Positions 62,901 through 64,000 of a DNA stretch of 64,000 nucleotides are shown piece after piece. The first letter of the stretch is position 1. Each line of letters starts with the position of its first letter. Origin of the DNA: Gordionus sp. m RMFG-2023 (Eukaryota; Nematomorpha; Gordioida; Chordodea; Parachordodidae). The stretch spans positions 44,183,366 through 44,247,365 of the forward strand of contig NC_088777.1 of the NCBI RefSeq assembly GCF_954871325.1, written 5' to 3'. A model generated the notes under the pieces. It saw only the letters and a list, made by a program, of their open reading frames with translations. It ran no database searches and was not told where the DNA came from. Made by a program: the position numbers and the translations under genes.

Positions 62901-63540
62901 GTTATTATAATTATTGCATAGGTTTATATTTATTTATTTTATTAACTTCTGCTAGGGTTTCCTTCTCCAATAAAGACAGCGCGATAGCTAGACGCACAGT
63001 ATCTTCAAAAGTAATATTTCCTTCGGCATATTTTGACCGAAGTTCTTTGTCCAGTTCATGTAACCCTATTCCTAAGATAAAAATATCTCTTAAGAGTTCA
63101 TCAACCGGCGATTTAAAATTACATAAAAATGCTTTTTAATTTGATTGAAAAATCGATAATAGTTTCACTGCCTCTTTTTAAAGTATAAAAGTTATTGCGA
63201 TTTAGAAAACTACTCGAAAAATCTTTAAATATTTTTTCTAAATTGTCAAGTAAAATTGGATATTTATGTTATCTAGGTTATTAGGAAAATCTTTATTTAG
63301 AAAATTAAAAGAATGGCATGATTAAATCTAAATACCTCTTTTTTTAAAGCTGTTTAAACGGCCGGCTGTTTAAAAATAAGTCTAACCAGGACACAAAGTC
63401 TTTACTTAACTTCCCAATTTTCCACATATCTTGTATATAAAAATACACAATAAAATTTAATACATTATTGTTCACGATATATGTATCCTTTATTTTTGAG
63501 AATTCTATTTGGCACAATATGTTAAAGGACATGTTCTTTA
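59920..63540 (-). mobile_element. Ty3/gypsy retrotransposon fossil, internal region
   Basis: On the - strand, from high to low coordinates: a gag-like region (about 63.5-62.9 kb), a CCHC zinc knuckle (about 62.82-62.76 kb, CFRCGKANHIAKEC), an aspartic protease with a DTGA motif (about 62.70-62.35 kb), reverse transcriptase (about 62.3-61.5 kb), RNase H (61.45-60.98 kb, starting CDASEDGLGAV), the integrase HHCC-type region (60.90-60.71 kb) and integrase core (60.51-60.06 kb, IVSDNDTQF and SPKSKGLAEPYIR), with a C-terminal SH3-like tail to about 59.93 kb. The order protease-RT-RNase H-integrase defines Ty3/gypsy. The element is broken in many places and is a fossil. No paired long terminal repeats were identified, so its age cannot be read from them. 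Confidence 0.88.
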
Positions 63541-63675
63541 ATTAAAAATTAAAACAAAAAAAAATTAAAATCATATTTATAAAAATATTTCGACATGATG
63601 GCATTCATTCATTTACCTATTTTTTTTTAACTCATTTTATTAGATTACAAGATTATAATCACAACAAGTAAGCTA

Positions 63676-63896
63676 CAGTATTGTGATGATTTAATGAAAC
63701 ATATCGACGATTAAATTAAACCCATCTATATAAAATTATAATCTTTGCAAAAATAATTAAAATAACAAAAGGAATAATAAAAGAAATTTCAATAATGCTT
63801 TGTCTATATTTTAATTATTTTTGCAGAGATTATAATTTTATATGGATAATTTTTAATTTAATCGTCAATATGTTTCATTAAATCATCACAACACTG
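63676..63896. mobile_element. Tc1/mariner-type hairpin MITE, 221 bp
   Basis: The two halves are near-complete inverted copies: CAGTATTGTGATGATTTAAT runs in at the left, and the right end reads ATTAAATCATCACAACACTG. The arms of about 95 bp leave a short loop around 63785. TA flanks both sides (63674-63675 and 63897-63898), the Tc1/mariner target site. There is no coding capacity. Confidence 0.85.
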
Positions 63897-64000
63897 TATA
63901 TCCATTTCAACAATTAATATTTACAATAATTAATAAAGTATTTAATGATGAGTTAATATATCCGGCATTTTAATATTAGTAATAGTCCATTCTTAGCATA

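Overview
The window is very A+T-rich eukaryotic DNA. I found no continuous long host reading frame. The transposon content (hAT, Tc1/mariner, pogo-like, one non-LTR retrotransposon family and Ty3/gypsy) and short GT-AG introns suggest an invertebrate animal genome, but I cannot name the species. No rRNA, tRNA, CRISPR array or bacterial-style operon was seen.

The main content is a host gene family hidden as microexons. Eight units each carry the same 14 ordered exons, called A to N here, of 15-42 nt. Every exon is flanked by AG and GT, every length is a multiple of 3, and every exon enters with 2 nt and leaves with 1 nt of a split codon (all phase 1-1). I placed 109 of the 112 expected exons. 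They give about 1,040 codons with no in-frame stop, and the peptides stay alike between units while introns drift. Units R1 (300-3437), R2 (4456-8098) and R3 (11021-18626) lie on the + strand. Units M1 (50754-47996), M2 (46456-43027), M3 (40263-38698), M4 (36037-31925) and M5 (29131-26351) lie on the - strand, pointing at the first three. Assembled by eye the peptide resembles a laminin-G/ConA-like jelly roll, with roughly one beta strand per exon. That identification is an inference.

The layout is mirror-symmetric. Shared exon-length changes, matching introns and matching unit spacing pair R1 with M3, R2 with M4 and R3 with M5 around an axis near 22.5 kb, so a three-unit block was duplicated in inverted orientation. 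M1 and M2 have no partner in the window; theirs should lie to the left. Because exon N leaves and exon A enters in the same phase, consecutive units could be separate genes or repeated domains of one very long gene. A possible terminal exon with a stop follows R2 (to 9387).

Mobile elements explain most differences in unit size. They include a hAT element in R1 (1836-3138), a hAT MITE in R2 (5881-6289), and in one R3 intron a CGCGAA-repeat foldback-type element (12582-15513) holding a hAT element with a BED-finger remnant (14195-15081), followed by a hAT with transposase remains (15743-17450). Non-LTR fragments lie at about 24.06-24.50, 31.10-31.32, 32.64-33.66 and 45.06-45.74 kb, the last with a nearly perfect 174-bp tandem duplication.

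The right 13 kb is transposon and repeat DNA: a second foldback end (51937-52430), a pogo-like relic (52855-53107), inverted arrays of a roughly 75-130-bp repeat, an inverted pair of mariner copies (56551-58392), a 20-bp minisatellite present twice, a broken Ty3/gypsy fossil on the - strand (about 59920-63540) and a Tc1-type hairpin MITE (63676-63896).
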